31,485 bases of DNA from JAZTYK01 sp045636925 (GTDB lineage Bacteria > Bacillota > Clostridia > Oscillospirales > Butyricicoccaceae). The notes under the pieces are model-generated. The model did not search any database and had not been told where the DNA came from. It was given only the letters and a program-made list of their open reading frames with translations. A program made the translations under genes and the position numbers. Shown here in pieces: positions 14,441 to 23,360 of the stretch (position 1 is its first letter; every line of letters starts with the position of its first letter). The DNA lies in contig JAZTYK010000014.1 in assembly GCA_045636925.1 (NCBI GenBank), forward strand, positions 1-31,485. Reading direction: 5' to 3'.

Positions 14441-16090
14441 GTGGCAACAAAAGTAATCGACGGGGCGATTTATAAAAATATGATGCTGGCCGCAGCAGAG
14501 CGGCTGGAAGAACAGATGGAAGATGTCAACGCCCTGAACGTCTTCCCTGTGCCCGATGGCGACACCGGCACCAATATGTCTCTGACTTTGAACAACGCAG
14601 CCAACGAGCTGAACAAGCTGGAGTCCCCCACGCTGGGCCGCGCACTGGAGGTCACTGCTTCCGCACTGCTCCGCGGTGCTCGCGGCAACTCCGGTGTTAT
14701 CACTTCTCTGTTGTTCCGCGGCATTGCCAAGGGCATGAAAGACCTGAGCACTGCTGACGGTTCTGCTCTGGCACGCGCGCTGGCCGAAGGCTCTGCCACC
14801 GCCTACAAGGCTGTGATGAAGCCCGCCGAGGGCACCATCCTCACTGTGTCCCGCGTGGCCGGCGAGGCTGCCCTGAAGGCCGCCAAAAAGAGCAAGGACG
14901 TGGAAAACGTTCTGGCCGCTGCCCTGAAGGGCGCACAGAAGGCTCTGGATGAAACCACCGAGCAGAACCCCGTGCTGAAGAAGGCCGGCGTTGTGGATGC
15001 CGGCGGTTACGGCTATGTGATTATTCTGCAGGCCATGCTGGACGTGGTCAGCGGCACCATCACCCGCATCGTCCGCAAGGTGGCAAATCCCGTTGCCAAG
15101 CTGGAAATGGCTGACTTCTCTCAGTTTGACACCGAAGAAATCACCTTTGCATACTGCACCGAGTTCATCGCCAAGCGCGAGGATGCCGAGCGCGATCCTC
15201 AGCTGCTGCGCGACTTCCTGGAAACCATCGGCGACTGTGTGGTCGTGGTCGAAGACGACGAGATCGTCAAGGTCCACGTGCACACCGATACGCCTGACAA
15301 GGCGCTGGGCGAAGGCATGAAGTACGGTCATCTGCTCACCGTCAAGGTAGAAAACATGCTGGAGCAGCATGAACGCAAGGTTGCCGACGAGCAGGCCGCC
15401 GCCATGACCCGTGTGAAGGTTGCTGAGCCCGAAAAGCGTTACGGCTTTGTGGCCGTTGCCGCTGGCGAAGGCATCGTCAACCTGTTCCGCGATCTGGGCG
15501 CAGACCAGATCGTAGAGGGCGGTCAGACCATGAACCCCTCTACCGAGGATATTCTGGGCGCCATTGACGGTACCCCTGCCGAAGTGATTTTTGTTCTGCC
15601 TAACAACAAAAACATCATCATGGCCAGTGAGCAGGCCGCCGAGCTTGCGTCCAAGCAGGTTGTAGTACTGCCCACCAAGACCATTCCCCAGGGCATCAGC
15701 GCCATGCTGGCCTTTGATCCCGAGATCGATCCCGAGAACAATGCCCAGACCATGAACGTGGCTGCCCAGTTGGTACATTCCGGTCAGATGACCTATGCCG
15801 CACGCAACAGCGAGTTCGATGGCAATGCCATCAACGAGGGCGATTATCTGGCTCTGTGCGAAGGCAAGCTGCATGCCACCGGTCCCGACTTCTTTGAGAC
15901 CATGCAAAAGCTGGCCGAGGGTATGTGCAATCGCGACTCTGCCTTTATTACCATCCTGTACGGTGAAGGCGCCGATGAGGAGCAGGCTCAGAAAGTCAGC
16001 GAAATGTTCCAGGCCGCCGCACCCAACGCTGAGATCAATGTGCTGGAGGGCGGTCAGCCGGTTTACAGCTACATCCTCTCCGTCGAATAA
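14441..16090 (+). CDS. fakA: FakA/YloV-type DhaL-domain fatty acid kinase
   Basis: 549 residues. The N-terminal DhaL (DAK2) ATP-binding domain covers 1-200 and has NVFPVPDGDTGTNM (33-46; D39 and D41 are the metal-binding acids), RGARGNSGVI and DAGGYGYVI. The middle domain has AYCTEF (Cys239) and VKVHVHTDTP (His279, His281), matching the zinc ligands of S. aureus FakA. The C-terminal DegV-like part has VEGGQTMNPSTEDILGAI and VFVLPNNKNI-like residues. FakA phosphorylates fatty acids held by a separate FakB protein; none is encoded here. The start is a GTG at 14441 with AGGAGG nine bases upstream. It shares an operon with the Gls24-family gene. Confidence 0.93.
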   Translation: MATKVIDGAIYKNMMLAAAERLEEQMEDVNALNVFPVPDGDTGTNMSLTLNNAANELNKLESPTLGRALEVTASALLRGARGNSGVITSLLFRGIAKGMKDLSTADGSALARALAEGSATAYKAVMKPAEGTILTVSRVAGEAALKAAKKSKDVENVLAAALKGAQKALDETTEQNPVLKKAGVVDAGGYGYVIILQAMLDVVSGTITRIVRKVANPVAKLEMADFSQFDTEEITFAYCTEFIAKREDAERDPQLLRDFLETIGDCVVVVEDDEIVKVHVHTDTPDKALGEGMKYGHLLTVKVENMLEQHERKVADEQAAAMTRVKVAEPEKRYGFVAVAAGEGIVNLFRDLGADQIVEGGQTMNPSTEDILGAIDGTPAEVIFVLPNNKNIIMASEQAAELASKQVVVLPTKTIPQGISAMLAFDPEIDPENNAQTMNVAAQLVHSGQMTYAARNSEFDGNAINEGDYLALCEGKLHATGPDFFETMQKLAEGMCNRDSAFITILYGEGADEEQAQKVSEMFQAAAPNAEINVLEGGQPVYSYILSVE

Positions 16091-16114
16091 CGTTTCTCTC
16101 ATCAAAAAACATGC

Positions 16115-16150
16115 AACCGCCGGGCAGCAGCCGCTGTCCGGTGGTTTTCT
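16115..16150 (+). terminator. Terminator after fakA
   Basis: A 14-bp stem (16115-16128 with 16133-16146, two G-T wobbles) with loop AGCC, followed by TTTTC. Confidence 0.8.
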
Positions 16151-16232
16151 GTGTCATAGCAATCTGCCGCCCCGACATATATTTGCCTAGGGAAAATTTA
16201 CAAACTCGTGATGAACCGACAAAGCAGATGTG

Positions 16233-16239
16233 CTATGAT
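16233..16239 (+). promoter_or_regulatory. Predicted extended -10 promoter of the CBS protein
   Basis: TGC followed by TATGAT at about 16234-16239; no good -35 is seen. The leader is short, about 15 bases before AAGGAGG and the ATG at 16259. Confidence 0.4.
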
Positions 16240-16258
16240 AAAAGCAAGGAGGTATCCT

Positions 16259-16675
16259 ATGAACATTCTCTTTTTTCTGACACCGAAACAAGATGTTTCG
16301 TTTTTGTATGATGACTATACCATTGAGCAGGCGCTGCAGGTGATGGAGCGCCGCCGCTATAAGGCAATTCCCGTGCTGCGCCGCAACGGCAGCTATGCCG
16401 GTACCCTCACCGAGGGCGACCTTTTGTGGGGCATTCGCCGCATTCATGAAGGCGATTTTCAAAAGGCTGCCAAAGAGCCTTTGGGCAGCATCGCACACCA
16501 CAAGGACAACAGTCCCGTTCTGGCCTCCACCAGCATGGATGACCTGCTGGAAAAAGCCGAGCACCAAAGCTTTGTCCCCGTCATCGATGACCGGGGCATG
16601 TTTATCGGCATTATCACCCGCCGAAACATTCTGAAATACCTGACCGAAAAACTCAGCCCCGAATACAAGGGCTAA
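16259..16675 (+). CDS. Tandem CBS-domain protein
   Basis: 138 residues made of a CBS pair. The first (about 10-55) has YTIEQALQVMERRRYKAIPV and GTLTEGDLLW. The second (about 82-132) has SMDDLLEKAEHQSFVPVIDD and FIGIITRRNIL, with the usual G-hydrophobic-T-R end. CBS pairs bind adenosine nucleotides such as AMP, ATP or c-di-AMP, and regulate partners; no fused catalytic domain is present. Similar free-standing proteins are called AcuB- or YkuL-like, but I cannot assign one. The start is fixed by AAGGAGG six bases upstream; earlier in-frame ATGs lie in the promoter. It stands alone between terminators. Confidence 0.88.
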   Translation: MNILFFLTPKQDVSFLYDDYTIEQALQVMERRRYKAIPVLRRNGSYAGTLTEGDLLWGIRRIHEGDFQKAAKEPLGSIAHHKDNSPVLASTSMDDLLEKAEHQSFVPVIDDRGMFIGIITRRNILKYLTEKLSPEYKG

Positions 16676-16678
16676 AAC

Positions 16679-16707
16679 AAAAAACCGCTCCAATCGGAGC
16701 GGTTTTT
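16679..16707. terminator. Bidirectional terminator between the CBS gene and the M20 amidohydrolase
   Basis: CCGCTCC, loop AATC and GGAGCGG form a perfect stem flanked by six A and five T. Confidence 0.9.
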
Positions 16708-16723
16708 GATTTGCAAGCTATTT

Positions 16724-17905
16724 TTACTTTGCCAGCAGCTTCTGGACAAAGGCCATCTGCAGCTTGATGCCCAGAGGAATGCATTCCTCATCCACATCGA
16801 ACTGCTGGTTGTGCAGTGCAGCAGTAATGCCCTTGGCAGTATTGCCGCAGCCCAGATGATAGAAGGCGCCGCCCTTGGCAGAGCCGTCAATGAAATAAGA
16901 GAAGTCCTCGCCGCCCAGGCTGGGGAACTGCTTCATCAGCACGTGCTCACGGCCCAGCATCTCTACGGCGGTCTCTTCCATTACCTGTACCACCTCATCG
17001 GTGTTGATCAGTGCAGAATAACCCCAGGAGACTTTGGTTTCCGCAGTGCAGCCATAGCCACGGGCAATGCCGTCAGCCAGCGCAATGATGCGGTCACGGG
17101 CAAACACGCGGGTCTCGGGATCCAGGGTGCGCAGGGTGCCGGTCATCACAACTTCGTCAGCCACGATGTTGCTCTTGGTGCCGCCGTTGATGGTACCGAT
17201 GGTCAGCACGGCGTTGTTCAGGGGAGAAATGTTACGGGAAACAAAAGTCTGCAGACCGCTGACAATGGCAGCAGCAGCCACGATGGCATCAATGCCGCGC
17301 TCGGGATAAGCGCCGTGGCCGGCCTTGCCCTTAACCTTAATGTGAGCGGTGTCGCAAGAGGCGTTCAGCTGACCGTAGCGCATTTCCACGGTGCCCACAT
17401 CCATATAAGGCTGCACGTGCAGACCGATGGTGTAGTCAACACGGGGGTTCTCGCAGCAGCCGGCCTTGACCATACGGTCGCCGCCGCCCACGGTCTCCTC
17501 TGCAGGCTGGAAGAAGAACTTCACCGTACCGGCCAGCTCGTCCTGCATTTCCTTGCACAGCCGTGCCAGACCCAGCTGGATGGTGGTGTGCACATCATGG
17601 CCGCAGGCGTGCATAACGCCGTCGTTCTTGGAGCAATACTCCCGGTTGGGATCCTCGGTCAGAGGCAGTGCGTCGATATCAGCACGGGTCGCAACCACGG
17701 GACCGGGCTTTGCGCCGCGCACCATTGCCACAATGCCGGTGTCGGCCACGCCATAGGTGTACTCGATGCCCCACTGGTCCAGATACTTGCAGATGATCTT
17801 GCCGGTCTCAAACTCCTGGGTGCCCAGTTCGGGGCACTGATGCAGCTCGCGACGGATGTCGATCATTTCCTGGGTAATTTCCTGGATGCGTTTTTCCAGA
17901 TTCAT
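16724..17905 (-). CDS. M20-family amidohydrolase (HipO-like)
   Basis: 393 residues, a standard M20D peptidase/amidohydrolase. The metal-binding residues are visible: Cys101 and His103 in MHACGHDVHTT, Glu136-Glu137 in FFQPAEETVG, His163 in IGLHVQP and a His near 365 (ALHNQQFDVDEE). LGGEDFSYF is the usual C-terminal motif; a dimerisation domain with KVKGKAGHGAYPERGID lies between. These enzymes remove N-acyl groups (hippurate, N-acetyl amino acids, indole-acetyl conjugates, N-acetyl-diaminopimelate); the substrate here is unknown. No signal peptide is seen, so it should be cytosolic. The ATG at 17905 has CGGAGGAAAT upstream. It is second in an operon, 57 bases after the YcxB-like gene. Confidence 0.92.
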   Translation of the reverse strand: MNLEKRIQEITQEMIDIRRELHQCPELGTQEFETGKIICKYLDQWGIEYTYGVADTGIVAMVRGAKPGPVVATRADIDALPLTEDPNREYCSKNDGVMHACGHDVHTTIQLGLARLCKEMQDELAGTVKFFFQPAEETVGGGDRMVKAGCCENPRVDYTIGLHVQPYMDVGTVEMRYGQLNASCDTAHIKVKGKAGHGAYPERGIDAIVAAAAIVSGLQTFVSRNISPLNNAVLTIGTINGGTKSNIVADEVVMTGTLRTLDPETRVFARDRIIALADGIARGYGCTAETKVSWGYSALINTDEVVQVMEETAVEMLGREHVLMKQFPSLGGEDFSYFIDGSAKGGAFYHLGCGNTAKGITAALHNQQFDVDEECIPLGIKLQMAFVQKLLAK

Positions 17906-17962
17906 AACGAATTTCCTCCGTATTATCTCTTTGGTTTTATGTGAATGATATTGAATAACAGC

Positions 17963-18478
17963 TTACAGTTTGACCTGCATCACAGGTACTTCTTTTCCCT
18001 GCAGGAAGGCCGCAAAGGTCTTTGCGTCACCGGCAGCAAAATCTGCCTTGGGCAGAATGTATGCCAGATTGCGGGTCAGGTACAGGAAATAATGCTTGTC
18101 ACTCTCGATGGTCTGGATTACATCGCTGTACTTGTGCAGCTTTTTCTGTCCCTGGAACCGCAGCTGAAAGCCTTCGGCATCAAAGCGGAATTCCTGCTTG
18201 ATGGGCTCATCCGGCAGGCTTGCCAGCAGTTTCTTCTGCAGCATATGCAGAGAAATGGGGTCTGCCACAAAGCAACCGACACCCATAATCAGGGGAATCA
18301 GATACAGGGGGCTGAAGCCCATGCGCATCCAGGGCACCAGCGCAGTGGCAATCAGCGCCACGCCTGCCAGCAGCGAAATGAGGGGCTTGCGGCCGCTGCG
18401 GCACTTAATGTGTGCCTTGGCATAGGCACGGTAATCAGCCTCGCCGGGCTGGGTCATCACTTGATAAATCAATTCCAT
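17963..18478 (-). CDS. YcxB-like membrane protein
   Basis: 171 residues. Two hydrophobic helices lie near 33-52 and 55-75, and the soluble C-terminal part has EFRFDAEGFQLRF, YSDVIQTIESDKHYFLYLT and AYILPKADF. This resembles YcxB-like domain proteins, whose function is unknown. The ATG at 18478 has AAGGAGT about eight bases upstream. It is the first gene of a two-gene unit with the M20 amidohydrolase; no terminator lies between. An inverted repeat sits at its predicted start of transcription. Confidence 0.75.
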   Translation of the reverse strand: MELIYQVMTQPGEADYRAYAKAHIKCRSGRKPLISLLAGVALIATALVPWMRMGFSPLYLIPLIMGVGCFVADPISLHMLQKKLLASLPDEPIKQEFRFDAEGFQLRFQGQKKLHKYSDVIQTIESDKHYFLYLTRNLAYILPKADFAAGDAKTFAAFLQGKEVPVMQVKL

Positions 18479-18523
18479 AGTCTAAACTCCTTGCTTTTTG
18501 CCGCGCTGACCGCGCCGCACAGG

Positions 18524-18553
18524 ATGTGTATGCCAACTTGCTGCCATACACAT
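18524..18553. repeat. Perfect 9-bp inverted repeat at the YcxB-gene transcription start
   Basis: ATGTGTATG (18524-18532) and CATACACAT (18545-18553) are perfect inverted arms around a 12-base loop. The site lies just downstream of the -10 box on the minus strand, so it could be an operator or a 5' RNA hairpin. There is no T run, so it is not a terminator. Confidence 0.55.
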
Positions 18554-18555
18554 TT

Positions 18556-18584
18556 ACTATATCACACTTTTTCCCCGACAACAA
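18556..18584 (-). promoter_or_regulatory. Predicted promoter of the YcxB-M20 operon
   Basis: On the minus strand TTGTTG (18579-18584), a 17-base spacer ending in TGA and TATAGT (18556-18561), an extended -10 arrangement. The leader to 18478 is about 70 bases. Confidence 0.65.
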
Positions 18585-18670
18585 TAGAAAAAACAAAAAT
18601 GAAATTGCTGTAAATTCTCCCGCTTCCCAAGGAGAAACGCGGTTTTTCGCTTTTCTTCCCGCTAAGTTTG

Positions 18671-18679
18671 TGCTATACT
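18671..18679 (+). promoter_or_regulatory. Predicted extended -10 promoter of secA
   Basis: TGC followed by TATACT at 18674-18679. The -35 candidate (TTTTCT, 17 bases upstream) is weak. The leader is about 65 bases. Confidence 0.5.
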
Positions 18680-18753
18680 GAATAAATAAGATAAAATTAA
18701 ACTGGAGTTTTATGGGCTCCGTTCCATTTTTGCCGCAAAGGAAGTATGAAACT

Positions 18754-21471
18754 ATGGCATCTTTTCTGAAAAAGCTCTTTGGAGACACCTCCACAAAAGA
18801 GCTGAAGCGCATTGAACCTATTGTGAAACAAATCGAAGCTCTGGCCGAGGAATACGCAGCGCTTTCCGACGCGCAGCTGCAGGCCAAGACCCCCGAGTTT
18901 AAAGCCCGTCTGGCACAGGGCGAGACACTGGATGATCTGCTGCCTGAGGCCTTTGCCGCCATCCGCGAGGCAGACCGCCGCATTTTGGGTCAGTATCCTT
19001 TCCGCGTACAGCTGATCGGCGGCATTATCCTGCACCAGGGACGCATTGCCGAGATGCGGACCGGTGAAGGTAAGACCCTGACCTCCACCCTGCCCGCTTA
19101 TCTGAATGCACTGGCCGGCAAAGGTGTGCACATCGTTACCGTCAATGACTATCTGGCCAAGTACCAGGGCGAATGGATGGGCAATGTTTACCGCTTCATG
19201 GGTCTGCAGTGTGGCGTGATTGTTCATGGTCTGACCCAGGAAGAGCGCAAGGCCGCCTATGATGCCGACATCACCTACGGCACCAACAACGAGATGGGCT
19301 TTGACTATCTGCGTGATAATATGGCCATCTATCAGTCCGAGATGGTGCAGCGCGGCCACTACTTCGGCATCGTGGACGAGGTGGACTCCATCCTCATCGA
19401 CGAAGCCCGTACGCCTCTGATCATCTCCGGCCAGGGTGACAAGTCCACCGACCTGTATCAGCAGGCTGACCGTTTTGCCCGCTCCCTCACCGGTCTTAAA
19501 ATGGTAGAGGTTGACGAAAAGGAAAGTCAGGACGATATTGCCGCCGACTATCTGGTGGACGAAAAAGCCAAGACTGCCACCATCACTCCCCGGGGCGCCG
19601 CCAGGGCCGAGCAGTACTTCCGCTGCGGCACCATTACCGATCCGGAGAATGCCACCCTGCTGCACCACATCAACCAGGCAATCAAGGCCCACGGCTGTAT
19701 GCGCATGGATGTGGACTACGTGATCCGCGACGGCGAGATCGTCATTGTTGACGAGTTCACCGGCCGTCTGATGTTCGGCCGCCGCTATTCCGAGGGTCTG
19801 CACCAGGCCATCGAGGCCAAAGAGCGTGTTACCGTCAACCGGGAAAGCAAGACACTGGCCACCATCACCTTCCAGAACTACTTCCGCATGTATCACAAGC
19901 TGTCCGGTATGACCGGTACCGCCCTCACCGAAGAGGACGAGTTCCGCGCCATCTACAACCTGGACGTGATCGAAGTTCCCACCAACCGCCCCATGATCCG
20001 TCTGGACTATGACGATCAGATCTTCCGCACCGAGCGCGGCAAGTTTATAGCAGTCATCCGTAAGATCCAGGAATGCTATGCCAAACAGCAGCCGGTGCTG
20101 GTGGGTACCGTTTCCATTGAAAAGAGCGAGGTGCTCTCTGCACTGCTGAAGCGCCAGGGCATTCCCCATCAGGTGCTGAATGCAAAGCATCACGAAAAAG
20201 AAGCCGGCATCGTTGCACAGGCCGGTCGTCCCGGCTGCGTCACCATCGCCACCAACATGGCAGGCCGTGGTACCGACATTATGCTGGGCGGCAACGCCGA
20301 ATATATGGCCAAGGATGACCTGGCCAAGGCCGGCTATGACGATGAGACCATCGCCGAGGCCAGCGGTTACGGTGAAACCACCAATCAGCAGGTACTGGAT
20401 GCCCGCACCCTGTTCCGCGAGCGCCTGGCTGTACACAAGGTGACCACCGAAGCCGCCGCAGAAGTGGTTCGCGCCGCCGGCGGTCTGTGCATTCTGGGCA
20501 CCGAACGTCACGAGAGCCGACGCATCGACAACCAGCTCCGTGGCCGTGCCGGCCGTCAGGGCGACCCCGGCGAAAGCACCTTCTATCTGTCCATGGAAGA
20601 CGATCTGATGCGTCTCTTTGGCACCGAACGCGTAGCGGGCATCATCAATTCTCTGGGCGTGCCCGAGGATGAGCCCATTGACCATAAGATCTTGTCCGGC
20701 GCCATCGAAACTGCCCAGAAGCGCGTAGAAGGCCGCAACTTCCTGTCCCGTAAGCACGTGCTGGAATACGATGACGTAATGAATCGCCAGCGCGAGCTGA
20801 TTTATGGCCAGCGCATGGAAGTACTGGAAGGCAAGGATATTCAGGACAGCATCATGAAGATGGTCTCCGAGTCCATCGCCCAGTCTGTCAGCGAGTTTGC
20901 CGGTGACAACGGCATGCTGGAGCGCCTCAGCGCCGAGCAGTTGGCCGCCAAGTATACCCATGTCTTCATCGCACCCGAAGAAACCACCTCCTTTGTGGCA
21001 AAAATGGACGGTATGAATGAAGACGATGCCACCGAACTGCTGCAAAAGCGTGCCTTTGCCGTATATACCGCCAAGGAAGAAGCCCTCACCGCCCCCGTCC
21101 TCCGCGAACTGGAACGCATTGTTCTGCTCCGCACCGTAGACATGAAGTGGATGGAGCACATCGACGCCATGCACGAGCTGCGCCGCGGTATCGGGCTGAA
21201 TGCCTATGCTCAGGTAGATCCCGTCGTGGAATATAAGAAGCAGGGCTTTGAGATGTTCGACGACATGATCCGTGAGATCCGCAACGAGACCGCCCGTCTG
21301 ATCTTTGTTGCCAGCGTGGGTCTGCGCCGTGAAAAGGTTGCCAAGGAAAATCCCACCGCCGGCGACGGCACTCTGGAGCGCAAGCCCGTGAAGAAGGGTC
21401 AGAAGATCGGCCGCAACGATCCCTGCCCCTGCGGCAGCGGCAAGAAGTATAAGCACTGCTGCGGCAAATAA
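18754..21471 (+). CDS. secA: Preprotein translocase ATPase SecA
   Basis: 905 residues. It is the ATP-driven motor that pushes unfolded preproteins through SecYEG. Walker A is at RTGEGKTLT (near 101-109), the DEAD-like box at VDEVDSILIDEART (near 207), then the preprotein cross-linking region (about 220-370), NBD2 with TNMAGRGTDIMLGG and RRIDNQLRGRAGRQGDPGES, and the helical scaffold and wing (MKWMEHIDAMHELRRGIGL). The last residues form a SEC-C zinc motif (RNDPCPCGSGKKYKHCC), which binds SecB or ribosomes in some species. It is somewhat longer than the ~840 residues usual in Bacillus. Part of the extra length is in NBD2, between the GGNAEYMAK and GGLCILGTERHE segments. The start at 18754 follows AAAGGAAG by about nine bases. 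Confidence 0.97.
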   Translation: MASFLKKLFGDTSTKELKRIEPIVKQIEALAEEYAALSDAQLQAKTPEFKARLAQGETLDDLLPEAFAAIREADRRILGQYPFRVQLIGGIILHQGRIAEMRTGEGKTLTSTLPAYLNALAGKGVHIVTVNDYLAKYQGEWMGNVYRFMGLQCGVIVHGLTQEERKAAYDADITYGTNNEMGFDYLRDNMAIYQSEMVQRGHYFGIVDEVDSILIDEARTPLIISGQGDKSTDLYQQADRFARSLTGLKMVEVDEKESQDDIAADYLVDEKAKTATITPRGAARAEQYFRCGTITDPENATLLHHINQAIKAHGCMRMDVDYVIRDGEIVIVDEFTGRLMFGRRYSEGLHQAIEAKERVTVNRESKTLATITFQNYFRMYHKLSGMTGTALTEEDEFRAIYNLDVIEVPTNRPMIRLDYDDQIFRTERGKFIAVIRKIQECYAKQQPVLVGTVSIEKSEVLSALLKRQGIPHQVLNAKHHEKEAGIVAQAGRPGCVTIATNMAGRGTDIMLGGNAEYMAKDDLAKAGYDDETIAEASGYGETTNQQVLDARTLFRERLAVHKVTTEAAAEVVRAAGGLCILGTERHESRRIDNQLRGRAGRQGDPGESTFYLSMEDDLMRLFGTERVAGIINSLGVPEDEPIDHKILSGAIETAQKRVEGRNFLSRKHVLEYDDVMNRQRELIYGQRMEVLEGKDIQDSIMKMVSESIAQSVSEFAGDNGMLERLSAEQLAAKYTHVFIAPEETTSFVAKMDGMNEDDATELLQKRAFAVYTAKEEALTAPVLRELERIVLLRTVDMKWMEHIDAMHELRRGIGLNAYAQVDPVVEYKKQGFEMFDDMIREIRNETARLIFVASVGLRREKVAKENPTAGDGTLERKPVKKGQKIGRNDPCPCGSGKKYKHCCGK

Positions 21472-21484
21472 ATACAAACACAAC

Positions 21485-21518
21485 AAAAGCTTCGAAACCC
21501 CTGTGTTCGTCGCTTTTT
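21485..21518. terminator. Imperfect bidirectional terminator between secA and the ABC exporter
   Basis: AAAAGC pairs with GCTTTT, and across a two-base internal mismatch CGAA pairs with TTCG, around a nine-base loop. Six T follow on the plus strand; four A precede the stem, serving the minus strand less well. Confidence 0.6.
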
Positions 21519-21533
21519 TGTTTTTATTGCAAC

Positions 21534-23360
21534 TTAGGCGTTGGCTTCCATATTTTCGTACTGCAGCTTGTACAGCTTGTAGTAAATACCGCCCTGTGCC
21601 AGCAGTTCCTGATGGTTGCCAGTCTCACAGATCTGACCCTTGTGCATAACGATGATCTTGTCACAGGTCTGAATGGTGGACAGACGGTGGGCCACGATGA
21701 TGGTGGTGCGGCCTTCCATCAGCTTGTTCAGCGCATCCTGAATCAGCGCTTCGGTTTCGGTATCGATGTTGGCGGTGGCTTCGTCCAGAATCAGCACCGA
21801 AGGCTGGAAGGCCAGGGTGCGGGCAAAGGACAGCAGCTGACGCTGACCGGCAGAAAATGCCGCGCCGCGCTCGATAACCTGATGCTCGTAACCGCCGTCC
21901 AGCTTTTGGATAAAGCCGTCGGCATTGACGTACTTGGCTGCTTCGATGACTTCTTCGTCAGTGATGCTTTCTTCACTTAGACGAATGTTGCTCTTGACAT
22001 CGCCGGTAAACAAGAACACATCCTGCAGCATCTGGCCGATATTCCGGCGCAGATCCGCCACCTTAATGTCACGGACATCCACACCGTCCACCAGCACCTG
22101 ACCCTTCTGCACATCATAGTAACGGCAGATCAGGTTCTGGATGGTGGTCTTGCCGGCACCGGTAGCGCCCACAAAGGCGACCCGCTGGCCGGGCTGCACC
22201 TTAAAGGATACATCGCGCAGCACCCACTCTTCATCACGGTAGGCGAACCAAACGTTCTTAAACTCGATCTCGCCGCGGAAAGAATCCATGCTCACCGCAT
22301 CAGGCTTGTCCTGAATCTCGGGCTTGGTATCCATCAGCCAGAAAATGCGCTCGGCAGAAGCCGCAGCAGACTGGATCACGTTAAACTCTTCGGCCAGGTT
22401 CTGAATGGGCTCGAAGAACTTGGAAATATAACGCTGGAAAATCACCAGCGTACCGATGGTAATAACATCGTCCATTGCCAAGCGGCCACCGTACAGCAGC
22501 AGAATGGCCATGGCCGTGGTGTTCAGCACATAGGTAACGGGCGTGTACAGTGCAAAGGCAGTCAGCTGCTTGATGTTGATCTTGCGCAGCTTTTCGGTTT
22601 CCGCTGCAAAGGTCTGCATGGTATGCTCTTCGGCAGTAAAGATCTGCACCGTTTTCATACCGGAGATATGCTCAGCCACAAAGCCGTTCAGCTCCGAGAT
22701 CTTGGCGCGGATGCTCCGATAGATCTTTCGGGTATAAATGCGGAACACAAAGGTGCAAACGGTAATGAACGGAAGCACCGTAAAGATCAGCAGCGACAAC
22801 TTCACGTGCATGGTCAGCATATAAATCATAATGCCGGCCAGCAGGCAAATGCTCTTCAGCACGTTGACGATAACATTGGTGAACATTTCATTCACCGACT
22901 CGCAGTCGTTGGTAACACGGGTCACCAGACGGCCAATGGGATTGTCATTGAAAAAGCCAACATGCAGCTTGCTCAGATGTGTAAACACATCGGTTCGCAT
23001 GTTATAGATGATTTTCTGGCCGATGGTGGCCAAAATCGCAGCCTGGGCATACGTCAGTCCCAGTGAAATCAGCACCGACAGTCCGTACAGGGCGCCAAGT
23101 TTCACTACGCCAATCAAATCATCCTTGCGCTGCTGCTTCCGCTCTTCCAGCGTCAGCCCCTCGTTGTCAGCATCTTCATACTTGTTGACGAACTCGTCAG
23201 TAGCCTGACCCAGCATCAGCGGCTGGTACAGTTCAATGGCAACGGTGCCCAGAATAATCACCAGTGCCAGCAAAAACCAGCCGGCATACGGCACTGCATA
23301 ACGCAGCATCCGGGTCACAGAGCCGCCCTTCTTGGAGGCAGTATCCGGTCTTACACTCAT
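21534..23360 (-). CDS. ABC exporter half-transporter, catalytically canonical NBD (heterodimer partner 2)
   Basis: 608 residues: six membrane helices in the first ~340, then a nucleotide-binding domain. Walker A is VGATGAGKTTIQN (near 400), Q-loop in IGQMLQDVFLFTGD, Walker B VLILDEATANID (near 523, with the catalytic Glu), and H-loop IIVAHRLST (near 557). The signature is FSAGQRQ (near 502) instead of LSGGQ, which marks a degenerate site. Its partner has the complementary pattern, so the two should form one heterodimer with one active and one degenerate site, as in TM287/288 or BmrCD. These export drugs, peptides or lipids; the substrate is unknown. Its ATG overlaps the stop of the partner by four bases (ATGA). 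Confidence 0.93.
   Translation of the reverse strand: MSVRPDTASKKGGSVTRMLRYAVPYAGWFLLALVIILGTVAIELYQPLMLGQATDEFVNKYEDADNEGLTLEERKQQRKDDLIGVVKLGALYGLSVLISLGLTYAQAAILATIGQKIIYNMRTDVFTHLSKLHVGFFNDNPIGRLVTRVTNDCESVNEMFTNVIVNVLKSICLLAGIMIYMLTMHVKLSLLIFTVLPFITVCTFVFRIYTRKIYRSIRAKISELNGFVAEHISGMKTVQIFTAEEHTMQTFAAETEKLRKINIKQLTAFALYTPVTYVLNTTAMAILLLYGGRLAMDDVITIGTLVIFQRYISKFFEPIQNLAEEFNVIQSAAASAERIFWLMDTKPEIQDKPDAVSMDSFRGEIEFKNVWFAYRDEEWVLRDVSFKVQPGQRVAFVGATGAGKTTIQNLICRYYDVQKGQVLVDGVDVRDIKVADLRRNIGQMLQDVFLFTGDVKSNIRLSEESITDEEVIEAAKYVNADGFIQKLDGGYEHQVIERGAAFSAGQRQLLSFARTLAFQPSVLILDEATANIDTETEALIQDALNKLMEGRTTIIVAHRLSTIQTCDKIIVMHKGQICETGNHQELLAQGGIYYKLYKLQYENMEANA

Noticed and set aside
14027..16105. 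A 692-codon open frame on the minus strand across the Gls24-fakA operon.
   Set aside because: Antisense shadow of well-supported genes, caused by the same codon bias.
18601..18655. A possible terminator before secA (CCGC/GCGG with T run near 18635).
   Set aside because: The stem is only four base pairs with a long loop, and no plus-strand gene lies upstream.
18697..21486. A 929-codon open frame on the minus strand across secA.
   Set aside because: It lies antisense to an unmistakable SecA. High GC at third positions removes stops from the opposite strand. The translation has no family features.
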